Below are positions 42,785-51,626 of a DNA stretch of 58,513 nucleotides, piece by piece. A model generated the notes under the pieces. That model saw nothing but the letters and a program-made list of their open reading frames with translations. It was not told the origin of the DNA and did not search any database. The stretch comes from Lachnospiraceae bacterium (GTDB lineage Bacteria > Bacillota > Clostridia > Lachnospirales > Lachnospiraceae). Where the stretch lies: positions 1-58,513 of the forward strand of contig JAEDCX010000005.1 in the NCBI GenBank assembly GCA_016293925.1, in the 5' to 3' direction. Each line of letters opens with the position of its first letter. Position 1 is the stretch's first letter. The translations under genes were made by a program, and so were the position numbers.

Positions 42785-43483
42785 TTACGAAAATGACAAG
42801 AACATATCCAGCACCTTCTGTTGTCTGGATCTGGCCAGCAACAGCTCATCCCCGTTCGTCATTGTCACTTTTCCACGACCCACCATACCGATATGCCTCA
42901 GATTGACCAAATGATATGCACTGCTTGCCACAAAGCGGCTCTCCGGCAGAATCTCCCCAATCTGTCCCATCCCCTCCTCTGCAGCAATCTCCCCGTTGCG
43001 CAGATGGATGACCGAATGCGCTTCATCCTCTTCCACATAATAAATATCCCGGTACGGTATATACCACCGGCGTCCCGACACGGTGACGGGAAGCCTTGTT
43101 CCCAAAATCGTGCGTTTATACGCACTGACCAGCGCTTCCCGAAGGCTTCCCATACTGACCGGTTTACACAGGTACCGCGTGATCTCCATGCGGAACGCAT
43201 CCATTGCATATTTACCATTCCATGCCAGAAACACCACCGCAGTGGGAGCATTTTGTCGGTGCAGTTCTTCTGCAACGGAAAATCCTCCCTGGGAGCGGTT
43301 CTTCACATCCGCAAGCAATATGTGATAAAACATACCGCTTCTGATTTCATGCAGGAGAACGTCGCTGTCTCTGTAGGTTGTTATACTGAAATCCTGCTCC
43401 TCCTCAAGCATGATCTTCTCCGTCAGCGCCCGCAGGAGCGTCAGGGAAGTAGCTTCTCCGTCACATATGGCGATCCGAAACAT
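42785..43483 (-). CDS. LytTR-type response regulator without a linked kinase
   Basis: 232 residues. The receiver (1-115) has a phospho-acceptor Asp59 (LLADVKN), Lys107 (LCKPVS) and an unusual acidic pocket (CDGE in place of the usual DDE run). The LytTR DNA-binding domain (~130-232) has SGRRWYIPYRDIYYVEED and SAYHLVNLRHIGMVGRGKV. The start at 43483 has AGGAG 5 bases upstream and lies 8 bases after nifS, so it is co-transcribed. No histidine kinase is adjacent. LytTR proteins bind direct repeats upstream of target genes; targets are unknown. Confidence 0.88.
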   Translation of the reverse strand: MFRIAICDGEATSLTLLRALTEKIMLEEEQDFSITTYRDSDVLLHEIRSGMFYHILLADVKNRSQGGFSVAEELHRQNAPTAVVFLAWNGKYAMDAFRMEITRYLCKPVSMGSLREALVSAYKRTILGTRLPVTVSGRRWYIPYRDIYYVEEDEAHSVIHLRNGEIAAEEGMGQIGEILPESRFVASSAYHLVNLRHIGMVGRGKVTMTNGDELLLARSRQQKVLDMFLSFS

Positions 43484-43491
43484 AGATACTC

Positions 43492-44640
43492 CTATCTGTA
43501 TCTCCGATAGAACGGCAATAACTCGCTGATGGTTTTCAGTGTGTAATCGATCTCTTCCCTGGTGGTAAATACGGACATACTGAAACGCAGGGTGGAGTCT
43601 AACAGATCCTTCGGCACACCGATGGCACGCAGGGTGGCGCTGGATTCTCTTTTGTGGGAAGAACATGCACTGCCCGCGGACACATAGATTCCCTTATCCT
43701 CCAATGCGTGCAGCATCACTTCGCTTCGAACCCCTCCGAAGGACACGCTGATGACATGCGGTGCACTGTCTCTGCCGGTAAGTCCGTTCACGTAAACTCC
43801 CTCATTGCGAACCACCTCCGAGGCAAAGTACTCCTTCAGTTCATACATTCTGTCAACATCTTCCTCCATATGGCTCATCATCTCTTCCACTGCGATGCCA
43901 AGCCCCGCAATTGCGGGTACATTTTCCGTTCCGGATCGGAATCCGTTCTGCTGACCGCCGCCGAACAGAATCGGCTTCATCTTCACCCTGTCATTCATGT
44001 ACAGAAAACCGATTCCCTTCGGTCCATGAATCTTATGTCCGCTGACGGACAGAAGATCAATCTTCATCCGCTTGGGATAGATCCTCACCTTGCCGAATCC
44101 CTGCACTGCATCCACGTGGAAAAGAGTACGGGGATTCATCATCTTGATGAGATTACCGATCTCTTCAACCGGTTGAAGGGAGCCAATCTCATTATTCACA
44201 TGCATCACGGAAACCAGAATGGTTTCACGGGTCATGGCACGCTCCACGTCCTCCGGACGCACCCGTCCCGTCTCGTCCACCGGAAGATAAGTAACGTGAA
44301 AGCCCTGTTCCTCCAGATACTGCATCGTTTTCAGAACCGCCGGATGCTCGATCACCGTTGTAATCATATGCTTTCCGTAACGGTAATTCGCCTCTGCCGC
44401 ACCAATCAGCGCCATATTATCGCATTCCGTACCACCGGAGGTAAACAGAATCTCCCCAGGTGTTACCTTCAGGCTTCTGGCAATCGTCTCTTTTGTACGT
44501 TTCAGGTATCTCTCCGCCTCCACGCCTTTCTGATGCATACTGGAGGGATTCCCGTAATCCTCTCTCATGATCCGGGACATCTCATCTATTACCTTGTCAT
44601 AGCAACGGGTGGTTGCCGAATTATCCAGATAAACTTCCAT
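43492..44640 (-). CDS. nifS: Cysteine desulfurase (NifS/IscS-like)
   Basis: PLP enzyme of 382 residues releasing sulfur from cysteine. The PLP lysine is Lys203 in SVSGHKIHGPKG, with HVDAVQGFGK and GGTECDNM around the cofactor site. The persulfide Cys326 lies in SAGSACSSHKRESS. In Firmicutes a desulfurase beside thiI is dedicated to tRNA s4U synthesis, and here thiI is two genes down. AGGAG lies 8 bases before the ATG. Confidence 0.93.
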   Translation of the reverse strand: MEVYLDNSATTRCYDKVIDEMSRIMREDYGNPSSMHQKGVEAERYLKRTKETIARSLKVTPGEILFTSGGTECDNMALIGAAEANYRYGKHMITTVIEHPAVLKTMQYLEEQGFHVTYLPVDETGRVRPEDVERAMTRETILVSVMHVNNEIGSLQPVEEIGNLIKMMNPRTLFHVDAVQGFGKVRIYPKRMKIDLLSVSGHKIHGPKGIGFLYMNDRVKMKPILFGGGQQNGFRSGTENVPAIAGLGIAVEEMMSHMEEDVDRMYELKEYFASEVVRNEGVYVNGLTGRDSAPHVISVSFGGVRSEVMLHALEDKGIYVSAGSACSSHKRESSATLRAIGVPKDLLDSTLRFSMSVFTTREEIDYTLKTISELLPFYRRYR

Positions 44641-44681
44641 GTATCATTCTCCTGTTGTATAAGCTTACTACTAATATATGC

Positions 44682-45428
44682 TTATTTTTCAAGCCGGTAC
44701 ATCAAAATGGACAAAACCGTCATTCCGGCTGTTTCCGTCCGAAGGATCCGTTTTCCGAGAGAAATCGGTTCGATTCCGCAGGCCTTGGCTGCCGCAATCT
44801 CTTCCCTGGTAAATCCCCCTTCCGGACCGATAAATACGGCAATACTCTCTTTTCCGTCCAGGTGGTCGAACATTGCCCTGGTCTGCTCCATTCCTTCCGC
44901 AAGTTCATAGGGGATCATTCTGACCTGCATCGTCTCGGCATATTGAATTGCCTGCCGGAAGTTCATCACCCCATGCACGTTCGGGATGATGGCCCGCCTG
45001 CTCTGTTTTGCCGCCGCCTCGGAAATGGCGTTCCAACGTTCCAGCTTGCTTTTTTCCTTCTTCTGGTCCAGTTTGACCACCGCCCGGTCGGTTGCAACCG
45101 GAATAATCTCGTACACCCCAAGCTCCACAGCTTTCTGGATGATCAGTTCCATCTTATCCGCCTTGGGCAAACCCTGGAACAGGTACACCTTCGCCGGTAG
45201 TTCCACATTCTCTTCCCGTACAAAAAGAAGATCCAGGTTCACTGAATCTTCTTCGTAGGAAGCAATTCTGCATCGGTATTCCAGTCCGTCCGAACCGTTG
45301 CTCACCGCAACCTCTTCTCCGGGCTGCATTCTCAATACATTCTTCATATGATTTACATCTGGGCCCGTAATGGTTACGATACCCTCCTCTTTCCGGATCT
45401 GATCCGGTGTTGTAAAGAACTGATACAT
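44682..45428 (-). CDS. rsmE: 16S rRNA m3U1498 methyltransferase RsmE
   Basis: SPOUT-fold methyltransferase of 248 residues methylating N3 of U1498 in 16S rRNA. The N-terminal PUA-like part has NHMKNVLRMQPGEEVAV. The SPOUT knot shows KADKMELIIQKAVELGV, FIGPEGGFTREEI, and SLGKRILRTETAGMTVLSIL. It follows prmA by 12 bases, so both translation-machinery methylases are co-transcribed after dnaJ. Confidence 0.94.
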   Translation of the reverse strand: MYQFFTTPDQIRKEEGIVTITGPDVNHMKNVLRMQPGEEVAVSNGSDGLEYRCRIASYEEDSVNLDLLFVREENVELPAKVYLFQGLPKADKMELIIQKAVELGVYEIIPVATDRAVVKLDQKKEKSKLERWNAISEAAAKQSRRAIIPNVHGVMNFRQAIQYAETMQVRMIPYELAEGMEQTRAMFDHLDGKESIAVFIGPEGGFTREEIAAAKACGIEPISLGKRILRTETAGMTVLSILMYRLEK

Positions 45429-45440
45429 AAAAGCCTCGTC

Positions 45441-46403
45441 CTATTGATCTTTTCTCGCGGTGACGCTCACCCATTCCCCCTGACGGGTCACTTCCAGAAT
45501 GGTCAGTCCCGCATCTTCTACCGCCTTACATACCGTCGATTCCTTGTCGCTGATGATACCCGAGGTAATGTAGATGCCGCCGGGTTTCATCTGTGCGGTA
45601 ATCACCGGCGTCAGCGGAACCAGAACCTCCGCCAGGATATTTGCCATCACAATATCATACTTCTCATATCCGACCCGGTCCTGAATATCCTTGTCGGTAA
45701 TCAGATTGCCGATCATGACGTCAAAATCACCGCGGTCGATGCCGTTCACATCCATATTCTCATATGCCGCCGTAATGGCGCAGGGATCCAGATCGGTTCC
45801 AACCACATGTCCTGCCCCGAACATCAGTGCAAGAATGCCCAGAATACCGCTTCCGGTTCCCACATCCAGAATCTCATCTCCCGGCTGTACGTATTTCTTC
45901 AGCTGTTTGATACACAGCTGCGTTGTCTCATGCTTGCCGGTTCCGAATGCCGTTCCGGGATCAATATGCAGTATCTTCTTATCCCGGTCCTCCTCGGGAA
46001 CCTCCTCCCAGGAAGGGATGACCAGAAGATCGTCAATATAAAACTGGTGGAAAAACTCCTTCCAGTTGTTTATCCAGTCTTTGTCTTCGGTTTCGGAAAG
46101 CGTAATGCTTCCCTCGCCGATGTCCATGAATTCCCGGAGCTCCTCCAACGCCTGTTTTGCGTCCTCCATGATCTGCTGAATATCCGTTTTGCCATCCTGT
46201 TCCACGAAAAAATTCAGATATGCAATACCGTCATCCGGCTCGATCTGCGGCAGAATATCCACAAACATCTGCTCTTTGTCGGACTCTGTCAACGGCACCT
46301 TATCCTCTATCTCCGCGCCTTCCAGCCCCACATCATACAGTGTACTGATAATGATATCCTCTGCTTCTGTTGTCGTCTTAACCGTCAGTTTATTCCATTT
46401 CAT
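45441..46403 (-). CDS. prmA: Ribosomal protein L11 methyltransferase PrmA
   Basis: 320 residues. The N-terminal substrate domain (KWNKLTVKTTTEAEDIIIST) is followed by a Rossmann methyltransferase with HIDPGTAFGTGKHETTQLC, DVGTGSGILGILALMFGA and ANILAEVLVPL, all PrmA marks. Trimethylates ribosomal protein L11. The start overlaps the dnaJ stop by one base (TAATG), so it is translationally coupled to the chaperone operon, a common Firmicutes arrangement. Confidence 0.95.
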   Translation of the reverse strand: MKWNKLTVKTTTEAEDIIISTLYDVGLEGAEIEDKVPLTESDKEQMFVDILPQIEPDDGIAYLNFFVEQDGKTDIQQIMEDAKQALEELREFMDIGEGSITLSETEDKDWINNWKEFFHQFYIDDLLVIPSWEEVPEEDRDKKILHIDPGTAFGTGKHETTQLCIKQLKKYVQPGDEILDVGTGSGILGILALMFGAGHVVGTDLDPCAITAAYENMDVNGIDRGDFDVMIGNLITDKDIQDRVGYEKYDIVMANILAEVLVPLTPVITAQMKPGGIYITSGIISDKESTVCKAVEDAGLTILEVTRQGEWVSVTARKDQ

Positions 46404-47584
46404 TATTTGAAGATTCCTTTTTTCTTACCGGGCCCCTTATCTTCAGGCGCCTTATCACCGCCGCTGACTCTCTTTGCCGCATTCAGGGAATCCCCGCTTG
46501 CCGCATCAAACTTCATCAACAGCTCTCTTGCCTCTTTGCTCAGATGATCCGGTGTCTGAATCACCAGTGTCACATAGTGGTCGCCGCGCACTCCGGATCG
46601 TCTCACATCCGGCATGCCTTTGCCCTTCAACCGTACTCTTGTATCCGTCTGCGTGCCTGCCTTCACCTCATAGATTACCCTGCCGTCAATGGTATCGATG
46701 ACAATCTCTCCACCCAGCGCTGCAACAGCGAAAGAAAGCGGTACCGTAGAATAAAGGTCCAGTCCCTGTCTCTGGAAAATCGGATGTCTGGATACATTGA
46801 CCTCCACCAGAAGATCACCCTGTTCTCCTCCGTTAACGCCGGGCTCGCCCATTCCGCGGATCCGGACGCTCATACCATCGTCGATTCCTGCCGGAATCGT
46901 CACGTTGATCCGCTTCTCCTTGGGAATATAACCATTCCCCCGGCAATCCGGACATTTTTCACGGATCATTTTGCCTGTTCCGTTACAATCGGGACAGGTC
47001 TGCACATTCTGAACCATGCCGAACAGGGACTGCTGACGATACACCACCTGACCTTTCCCCCCGCACTTACTACAGGTCTCCGGATTGGATCCCGGCTTCA
47101 CGCCGCTGCCCTTACAGGTCTTACATTGTTCCTTTACGGTATGATCAATGGTCTTCTCACAGCCCTTGAACGCCTCCTCAAACGTAATCCGCACACTCGT
47201 CCGTGTAGAAGCTCCGTCACGCGGTCCGTTTCTTCTGGAAGAAGACCTCCGGCTTCCTCCAAAAAGATCACCGAAAATATCTCCGAAGATATCGGAGAAA
47301 TCACCTGAGAAATCAAATCCGCCGAATCCGCCGCCGGCACCCCCGGCACCGCCCTCAAACGCAGCATGACCGAACTGATCGTACTGACGCCGCTTCTCCG
47401 GGTCGCTCAGCACGGCATACGCTTCACTGGCCTCCTTGAATTTGATCTCTGCTTCCTTATCTCCCGGGTTCATATCGGGATGATATTTCTTGGCAAGGGC
47501 TCTGTATGCTTTTTTCAGTGCTGCATCATCTGCGTTTTTGTCTACGCCCAGCACCTCGTAATAGTCTCTTTTCTGTTCTGCCAT
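46403..47584 (-). CDS. dnaJ: Chaperone protein DnaJ
   Basis: J-protein co-chaperone of 393 residues. The J domain carries HPD in KKYHPDMNPGD (~32-42). A Gly/Phe-rich linker, four CxxCxGxG zinc repeats (CKTCKGSG, CSKCGGKG, CPDCNGTG, CPDCRGNG) and the C-terminal substrate-binding domain follow, so it is a full type A DnaJ. The last ~15 residues form a Lys/Gly/Pro-rich tail. AAGGAT lies 11 bases before the ATG. It follows dnaK after 109 bases that hold an imperfect hairpin. Confidence 0.96.
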   Translation of the reverse strand: MAEQKRDYYEVLGVDKNADDAALKKAYRALAKKYHPDMNPGDKEAEIKFKEASEAYAVLSDPEKRRQYDQFGHAAFEGGAGGAGGGFGGFDFSGDFSDIFGDIFGDLFGGSRRSSSRRNGPRDGASTRTSVRITFEEAFKGCEKTIDHTVKEQCKTCKGSGVKPGSNPETCSKCGGKGQVVYRQQSLFGMVQNVQTCPDCNGTGKMIREKCPDCRGNGYIPKEKRINVTIPAGIDDGMSVRIRGMGEPGVNGGEQGDLLVEVNVSRHPIFQRQGLDLYSTVPLSFAVAALGGEIVIDTIDGRVIYEVKAGTQTDTRVRLKGKGMPDVRRSGVRGDHYVTLVIQTPDHLSKEARELLMKFDAASGDSLNAAKRVSGGDKAPEDKGPGKKKGIFK

Positions 47585-47616
47585 AATGATTCATCCTTCT
47601 TCATATAACGCACGAA

Positions 47617-47663
47617 GGAAGATAGCTGTTGTAAGGTCTTCTTCCCTGCAAAACTATCTTTCC
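47617..47663 (-). other. Imperfect hairpin between dnaK and dnaJ
   Basis: GGAAGATAG (47617-47625) pairs with CTATCTTTCC (47654-47663) with one bulged base. No T run follows on the minus strand, so it is more likely an mRNA stabilising or processing structure than a terminator. Confidence 0.3.
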
Positions 47664-47693
47664 TCCGGTTCGTCTCTATTCGTTCAATCCGAA

Positions 47694-49571
47694 TTATACT
47701 TCTCTGAAGTCTCCATCCACAACATCATCCGCTGCACCGGAAGCAGAACCTGCATCCTGACCCATGCTGCCCATATCGGGACCTGCGCCCTGAGCACCTG
47801 CTGCACCCTGCATCTGCTCATACATCTTCGTGAAGAGATTCTGTGCATCCTGCTGTAATTTCACATAGGCCGCCTTCATCTCATCCACTTCAGCGTCTGT
47901 CATCTCGCGATCCTTGGTCTGCTCTAACATATCCTTCAATGCCTTGATCTCGGATTCGATATTCGCCTTCTCACCTGCGTCGATCTTGTCACCGACATCC
48001 TCGATAGCCTTCTCTGTCTGGAAGATGAAGGAGTCTGCTTCGTTCCGTGTATCCACTGCCTCTTTTCTCTTCTTATCCTGCGCTTCGTATTCAGCTGCTT
48101 CTTTGACTGCCTTATCAATATCCTCGTCAGACATGTTGGAGCTTGCTGTGATGGTGATGTGCTGCTCTTTACCGGTTCCCTTATCCATAGCGGATACGTT
48201 TACGATACCGTTTGCATCAATATCGAAAGTAACCTCGATCTGCGGCATACCACGTCTCGCAGGAGCAATACCGTCCAGACGGAAGGTTCCGAGACTCTTA
48301 TTATCCTTGGCAAACTGTCTCTCGCCCTGAAGGACATTGATATCAACTGCTGTCTGATTATCAGCTGCAGTAGAGAAAATCTGGCTCTTCTTGGTAGGAA
48401 TGGTTGTATTTCTCTCGATCAGTCTGGTTGCAATACCACCCATTGTCTCGATGGACAGTGACAGCGGGGTAACATCCAGAAGAAGGATCTCGCCTGCACC
48501 GGCATCTCCGGCAAGCTTACCACCCTGGATGGAAGCCCCCAGTGCTACACATTCATCCGGATTCAGCGTCTTGCTGGGCTCTTTACCGGTCAATTTTCTG
48601 ACATGCTCCTGAACGGCAGGAATACGTGTGGAACCACCAACCAGCAATACCTGGCCGAGTTCGCTTGCTGTAATACCTGCGTCCTTCAATGCATTCTGAA
48701 CCGGAATAGAAGATCTCTCTACCAGATCTCTTGTCAGTTCATCGAATTTCGCTCTGGACAGGTTCATATCAAAGTGAAGCGGTCCGTTTGCGTTCATGCT
48801 GATGAACGGAAGGTTAATGTTGGTTGTTGTTGCGGAAGAAAGCTCTTTCTTCGCTTTCTCAGCTGCTTCTTTCAGTCTCTGCATAGCCATCTTGTCGCCT
48901 GACAGATCTACGCCGTTTGCATTCTTGAACTCGGATACCATCCAGTTGATTATCTTCTGATCGAAGTCATCACCGCCAAGATGGGTATCACCGTTTGTTG
49001 CAAGAACTTCGATAACGCCTTCGCCGATCTCGATAACAGATACATCGAATGTACCGCCACCAAGGTCGTATACCATAATCTTCTGCTCTTTCTCATTGTC
49101 CAGACCATATGCAAGCGCTGCTGCCGTAGGCTCGTTGATGATACGTTTTACATCCAGACCCGCGATCTTGCCGGCATCCTGTGTTGCCTGCTTCTGGGCA
49201 TTGTTGAAGTATGCGGGAACGGTAATAACCGCCTCCGTTACTTTCTCACCAAGATAGCTCTCTGCATCTGCTTTCAGTTTCTGCAAAATCATAGCAGAGA
49301 TCTCCTGGGGCGTGTACTTCTTGTCGTCAATCGTTACCTTATAGTCGGAACCCATATGTCTCTTGATGGACGAAATGGTCTTATCTGCGTTGGTGACAGC
49401 CTGACGCTTTGCCGGCTCACCAACCAGTCTCTCTCCGGTTTTCGTAAATGCTACAACAGAGGGAGTGGTTCTCGCTCCTTCCGTATTCGCGATAACGGTG
49501 GGCTTACCACCTTCCATTACAGCTACACAGCTGTTTGTTGTACCAAGGTCAATACCAATAATCTTACTCAT
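47694..49571 (-). CDS. dnaK: Chaperone protein DnaK (Hsp70)
   Basis: ATP-dependent chaperone of 625 residues. The nucleotide-binding domain has IGIDLGTTNSCVAVMEGG (phosphate 1), VYDLGGGTFDVSVIEIG (phosphate 2) and VLLVGGSTRIPAVQEHVRKL (adenosine); the linker is LLLDVTPLSLSIET. The substrate-binding and lid domains follow, and the tail is Gly/Ala-rich with a negatively charged end. AGGAGG lies 7 bases before the ATG. It is the third gene after hrcA and grpE under CIRCE control. Confidence 0.98.
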   Translation of the reverse strand: MSKIIGIDLGTTNSCVAVMEGGKPTVIANTEGARTTPSVVAFTKTGERLVGEPAKRQAVTNADKTISSIKRHMGSDYKVTIDDKKYTPQEISAMILQKLKADAESYLGEKVTEAVITVPAYFNNAQKQATQDAGKIAGLDVKRIINEPTAAALAYGLDNEKEQKIMVYDLGGGTFDVSVIEIGEGVIEVLATNGDTHLGGDDFDQKIINWMVSEFKNANGVDLSGDKMAMQRLKEAAEKAKKELSSATTTNINLPFISMNANGPLHFDMNLSRAKFDELTRDLVERSSIPVQNALKDAGITASELGQVLLVGGSTRIPAVQEHVRKLTGKEPSKTLNPDECVALGASIQGGKLAGDAGAGEILLLDVTPLSLSIETMGGIATRLIERNTTIPTKKSQIFSTAADNQTAVDINVLQGERQFAKDNKSLGTFRLDGIAPARRGMPQIEVTFDIDANGIVNVSAMDKGTGKEQHITITASSNMSDEDIDKAVKEAAEYEAQDKKRKEAVDTRNEADSFIFQTEKAIEDVGDKIDAGEKANIESEIKALKDMLEQTKDREMTDAEVDEMKAAYVKLQQDAQNLFTKMYEQMQGAAGAQGAGPDMGSMGQDAGSASGAADDVVDGDFREV

Positions 49572-49611
49572 AATGATCTCCTCCTAAATAAATATATGAC
49601 ATTCTCATGAT

Positions 49612-50259
49612 TTACTGTACTACGGCTACCATACTGTGACGAACTACCGTTCCCCTGTATGTGTAACCCTTCTGAAGTTCCTGGGCAACCATTCCTGTCT
49701 CCAGTTCTTCACTCTCAACCTGCATCACCGCATTGTGCAATTCAGGATTGAATTCCGCTCCCACCGCTTCGATCGGCTTCACTTCCAACTTCTCCAGTTC
49801 CACCATCAGCTGCTTGTAGATCATATTCATTCCTTCCGCAAAAGGAGAATTCTTCTCCTCCTCGGGAACAGTGGCAAGCCCGCGCTCAAAGTTATCAATC
49901 ACCGGCAGAATCTTCTCGATCACGCTCTTCGCACCCACCTCGAACATGGCCGCTTTCTCGATCTCTGTTCTGCGGCGGTAGTTTTCAAACTCAGCCAGCT
50001 GACGTTTTACCCTGTCCTGAAGGTCATCGATCTGCTCCTGCAGTTTCTCGGTCTTCTTATCTGCTTTTCTATCTGCTTTGCGAGACTTACGGTCTGCCTT
50101 ATCCTCATTCTCATTGGAAGCTTCTTCTGTTTCTTCTCCGGGATTCTCCCGGGTCTCGGCGGACGCTTCCGTTTCATCGGTTGCTTCCGCATCATTACTG
50201 ACTTCTTCCTGAAGGTCATCCTGAACCTGATCCTTCATCTCTTCCTTCTTATCGCTCAC
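49612..50259 (-). CDS. grpE: Nucleotide exchange factor GrpE
   Basis: 215 residues. The first ~90 residues are an unusually long acidic and Lys-rich, low-complexity region (EATDETEASAETRENPGEE, KADRKSRKADRKADKKTEK). The GrpE coiled coil follows (RQLAEFENYRRRTEIEK), then VIDNFERGLATVP and the beta-domain (GYTYRGTVVRHSMVAV). It promotes ADP release from DnaK. The start is GTG at 50257-50259, 14 bases after hrcA, with AAGGAG 10 bases upstream. Confidence 0.95.
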   Translation of the reverse strand: MSDKKEEMKDQVQDDLQEEVSNDAEATDETEASAETRENPGEETEEASNENEDKADRKSRKADRKADKKTEKLQEQIDDLQDRVKRQLAEFENYRRRTEIEKAAMFEVGAKSVIEKILPVIDNFERGLATVPEEEKNSPFAEGMNMIYKQLMVELEKLEVKPIEAVGAEFNPELHNAVMQVESEELETGMVAQELQKGYTYRGTVVRHSMVAVVQ

Positions 50260-50273
50260 CGGTTCTCATCTCC

Positions 50274-51305
50274 TTACTCTTTTTTGCTATATAGGGTATC
50301 CAGCTGCTCCTGAAGGGTCTTCAATGTATCGACCACCTTATCGTAATCCATTCGTTTCGGGCCGATAATACCGATCGTCCCCTTCATACCCTCACCCAGT
50401 TCATAGGTTGCGGTTACAATACTGCAATCCTTCATGTTCTGGATCGGCGCCTCGTTACCGATGTACACCTGAATGCCTGTGCTCTCCTCATCCGCAAGCC
50501 TCTCGGTAACCAGCTGGTTCAATGCCTGTTTCTCTTCAAATGTATGAATAATCTGACTGGCCATATCATGATCTGCCAGCTCCGGGTATTTGAAAATATT
50601 ATTCGTTCCGCTGGTGTAGATCTCCAGTTCCTCATCCGCCTTGATGGCATCTGCCACCGCGTCAATCACCTCGTTGATGATGTCGCTGTGAATCCCCGCC
50701 TGTTTCTTCAGGGCTGCAATCATGGACAGATTAATCTCATCAATGGACAACCCGTTCAGATGCGTATTCAGCAGAATGTTCAGTTTCAGCATCGTCTCAT
50801 CGTTCAGTTCCTCGGTCACATCCAGGATCTGATTCTTGATCACGTTACCTTCCACCACAATCACCGCCAGAATCTGCTTCGCATCCACCTTGGACAGCTG
50901 CAGAAACTTCAGCTTATTCTTCTGAATCGTCGGTGCACTGATCATGGTTGCGTAGTTGGTATTCGTTGCAAGAACTCTTGCTACCTGTTTCAGAAGATGA
51001 TCCATCTTATCTTCCTTCTCCAGCAGCATCTCCTTCATCTCCTGCACTTCCCGGTCCCGCTCCTGCATCAGGTTATCCACATAGAAGCGATACCCCTTGT
51101 CGGAGGGAATCCGGCCCGCAGAGGTATGGGGCTGTTCGATGTAACCCATCTCTTCCAGATCGGCCATCTCGTTCCGGATTGTTGCGGGACTCAGATTCAG
51201 ATCCGTATATTTGGAAATCGTTCTGCTGCCAACCGGTTCTCCGGTCTCCAGATAATTCTTGATGACGGCCTTCAAAATGGCTGTTTTTCTCTCATCCAGT
51301 TCCAC
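50274..51305 (-). CDS. hrcA: Heat-inducible transcription repressor HrcA
   Basis: CIRCE-binding repressor of 343 residues. The winged helix is at the N-terminus: ELDERKTAILKAVIKNYLE, VGSRTISKYTDLNLSPATIR, HTSAGRIPSDKGYRFYVD. The GAF-like and C-terminal parts end GIIGPKRMDYDKVVDTL. The start is GTG at 51303-51305 (GGAAG 7 bases upstream); an ATG frame upstream to 51398 is leader sequence. It represses its own operon through the CIRCE at 51483-51509. Confidence 0.95.
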   Translation of the reverse strand: MELDERKTAILKAVIKNYLETGEPVGSRTISKYTDLNLSPATIRNEMADLEEMGYIEQPHTSAGRIPSDKGYRFYVDNLMQERDREVQEMKEMLLEKEDKMDHLLKQVARVLATNTNYATMISAPTIQKNKLKFLQLSKVDAKQILAVIVVEGNVIKNQILDVTEELNDETMLKLNILLNTHLNGLSIDEINLSMIAALKKQAGIHSDIINEVIDAVADAIKADEELEIYTSGTNNIFKYPELADHDMASQIIHTFEEKQALNQLVTERLADEESTGIQVYIGNEAPIQNMKDCSIVTATYELGEGMKGTIGIIGPKRMDYDKVVDTLKTLQEQLDTLYSKKE

Positions 51306-51363
51306 GCATTCACTTCCTTCCGGTGCTGTGCTTCCAGGTGTTATGATCCAGAACCAAGAGTTT

Positions 51364-51390
51364 CCATGCGAAACAGTTCCGTTCGCATGG
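51364..51390 (-). promoter_or_regulatory. Inverted repeat in the hrcA leader
   Basis: CCATGCGAA (51364-51372), 9 bases, TTCGCATGG (51382-51390): a perfect 9-bp dyad in the ~210-base untranslated leader, with the same 9-9-9 spacing as CIRCE but a different sequence. No T run follows. The rest of 51306-51482 holds no gene. Confidence 0.45.
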
Positions 51391-51482
51391 GTACACATCC
51401 TCGCGGAGCTCTTTCTTTTCCGGGGCGAAATATCCCAAAGGAAAGAAAAAAGTGCTTCTCACGGCTTCGGATGTTTTGCTTA

Positions 51483-51509
51483 TTAGCACTCAATAGTTAG
51501 GAGTGCTAA
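51483..51509 (-). promoter_or_regulatory. CIRCE operator
   Basis: TTAGCACTC-N9-GAGTGCTAA, a perfect match to the CIRCE consensus bound by HrcA, lying just downstream of the predicted transcription start of the hrcA-grpE-dnaK-dnaJ operon. Confidence 0.96.
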
Positions 51510-51523
51510 CATCCTCTTACCAT

Positions 51524-51552
51524 AAGATAGCACTATCATTTTTTCTTGTCAA
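51524..51552 (-). promoter_or_regulatory. Promoter of the hrcA-dnaK operon
   Basis: Minus strand TTGACA (51547-51552), 17 bases, TATCTT (51524-51529). Transcription would begin near 51517, at the edge of the CIRCE dyad. Confidence 0.8.
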
Positions 51553-51626
51553 CTGAAAATCCATAAAATATCTATAAATTGCTTCGATTTCATACCTGGC
51601 CCCGGATACGGGGATCGGATCCTGCA

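Noticed and set aside
42785..43666. A longer start for the LytTR regulator at 43666
   Set aside because: The extra 61 residues lie inside nifS, have no ribosome site, and the receiver begins naturally at 43483 behind AGGAG.
43654..44910. A 418-codon plus-strand frame opposite nifS, and a similar one at 45348-46547 opposite prmA/rsmE
   Set aside because: Both are composition shadows of well-supported genes, with His/Arg-rich translations and no motifs.
51364..51390. Second CIRCE element
   Set aside because: The spacing fits but the arms CCATGCGAA/TTCGCATGG do not resemble TTAGCACTC/GAGTGCTAA.
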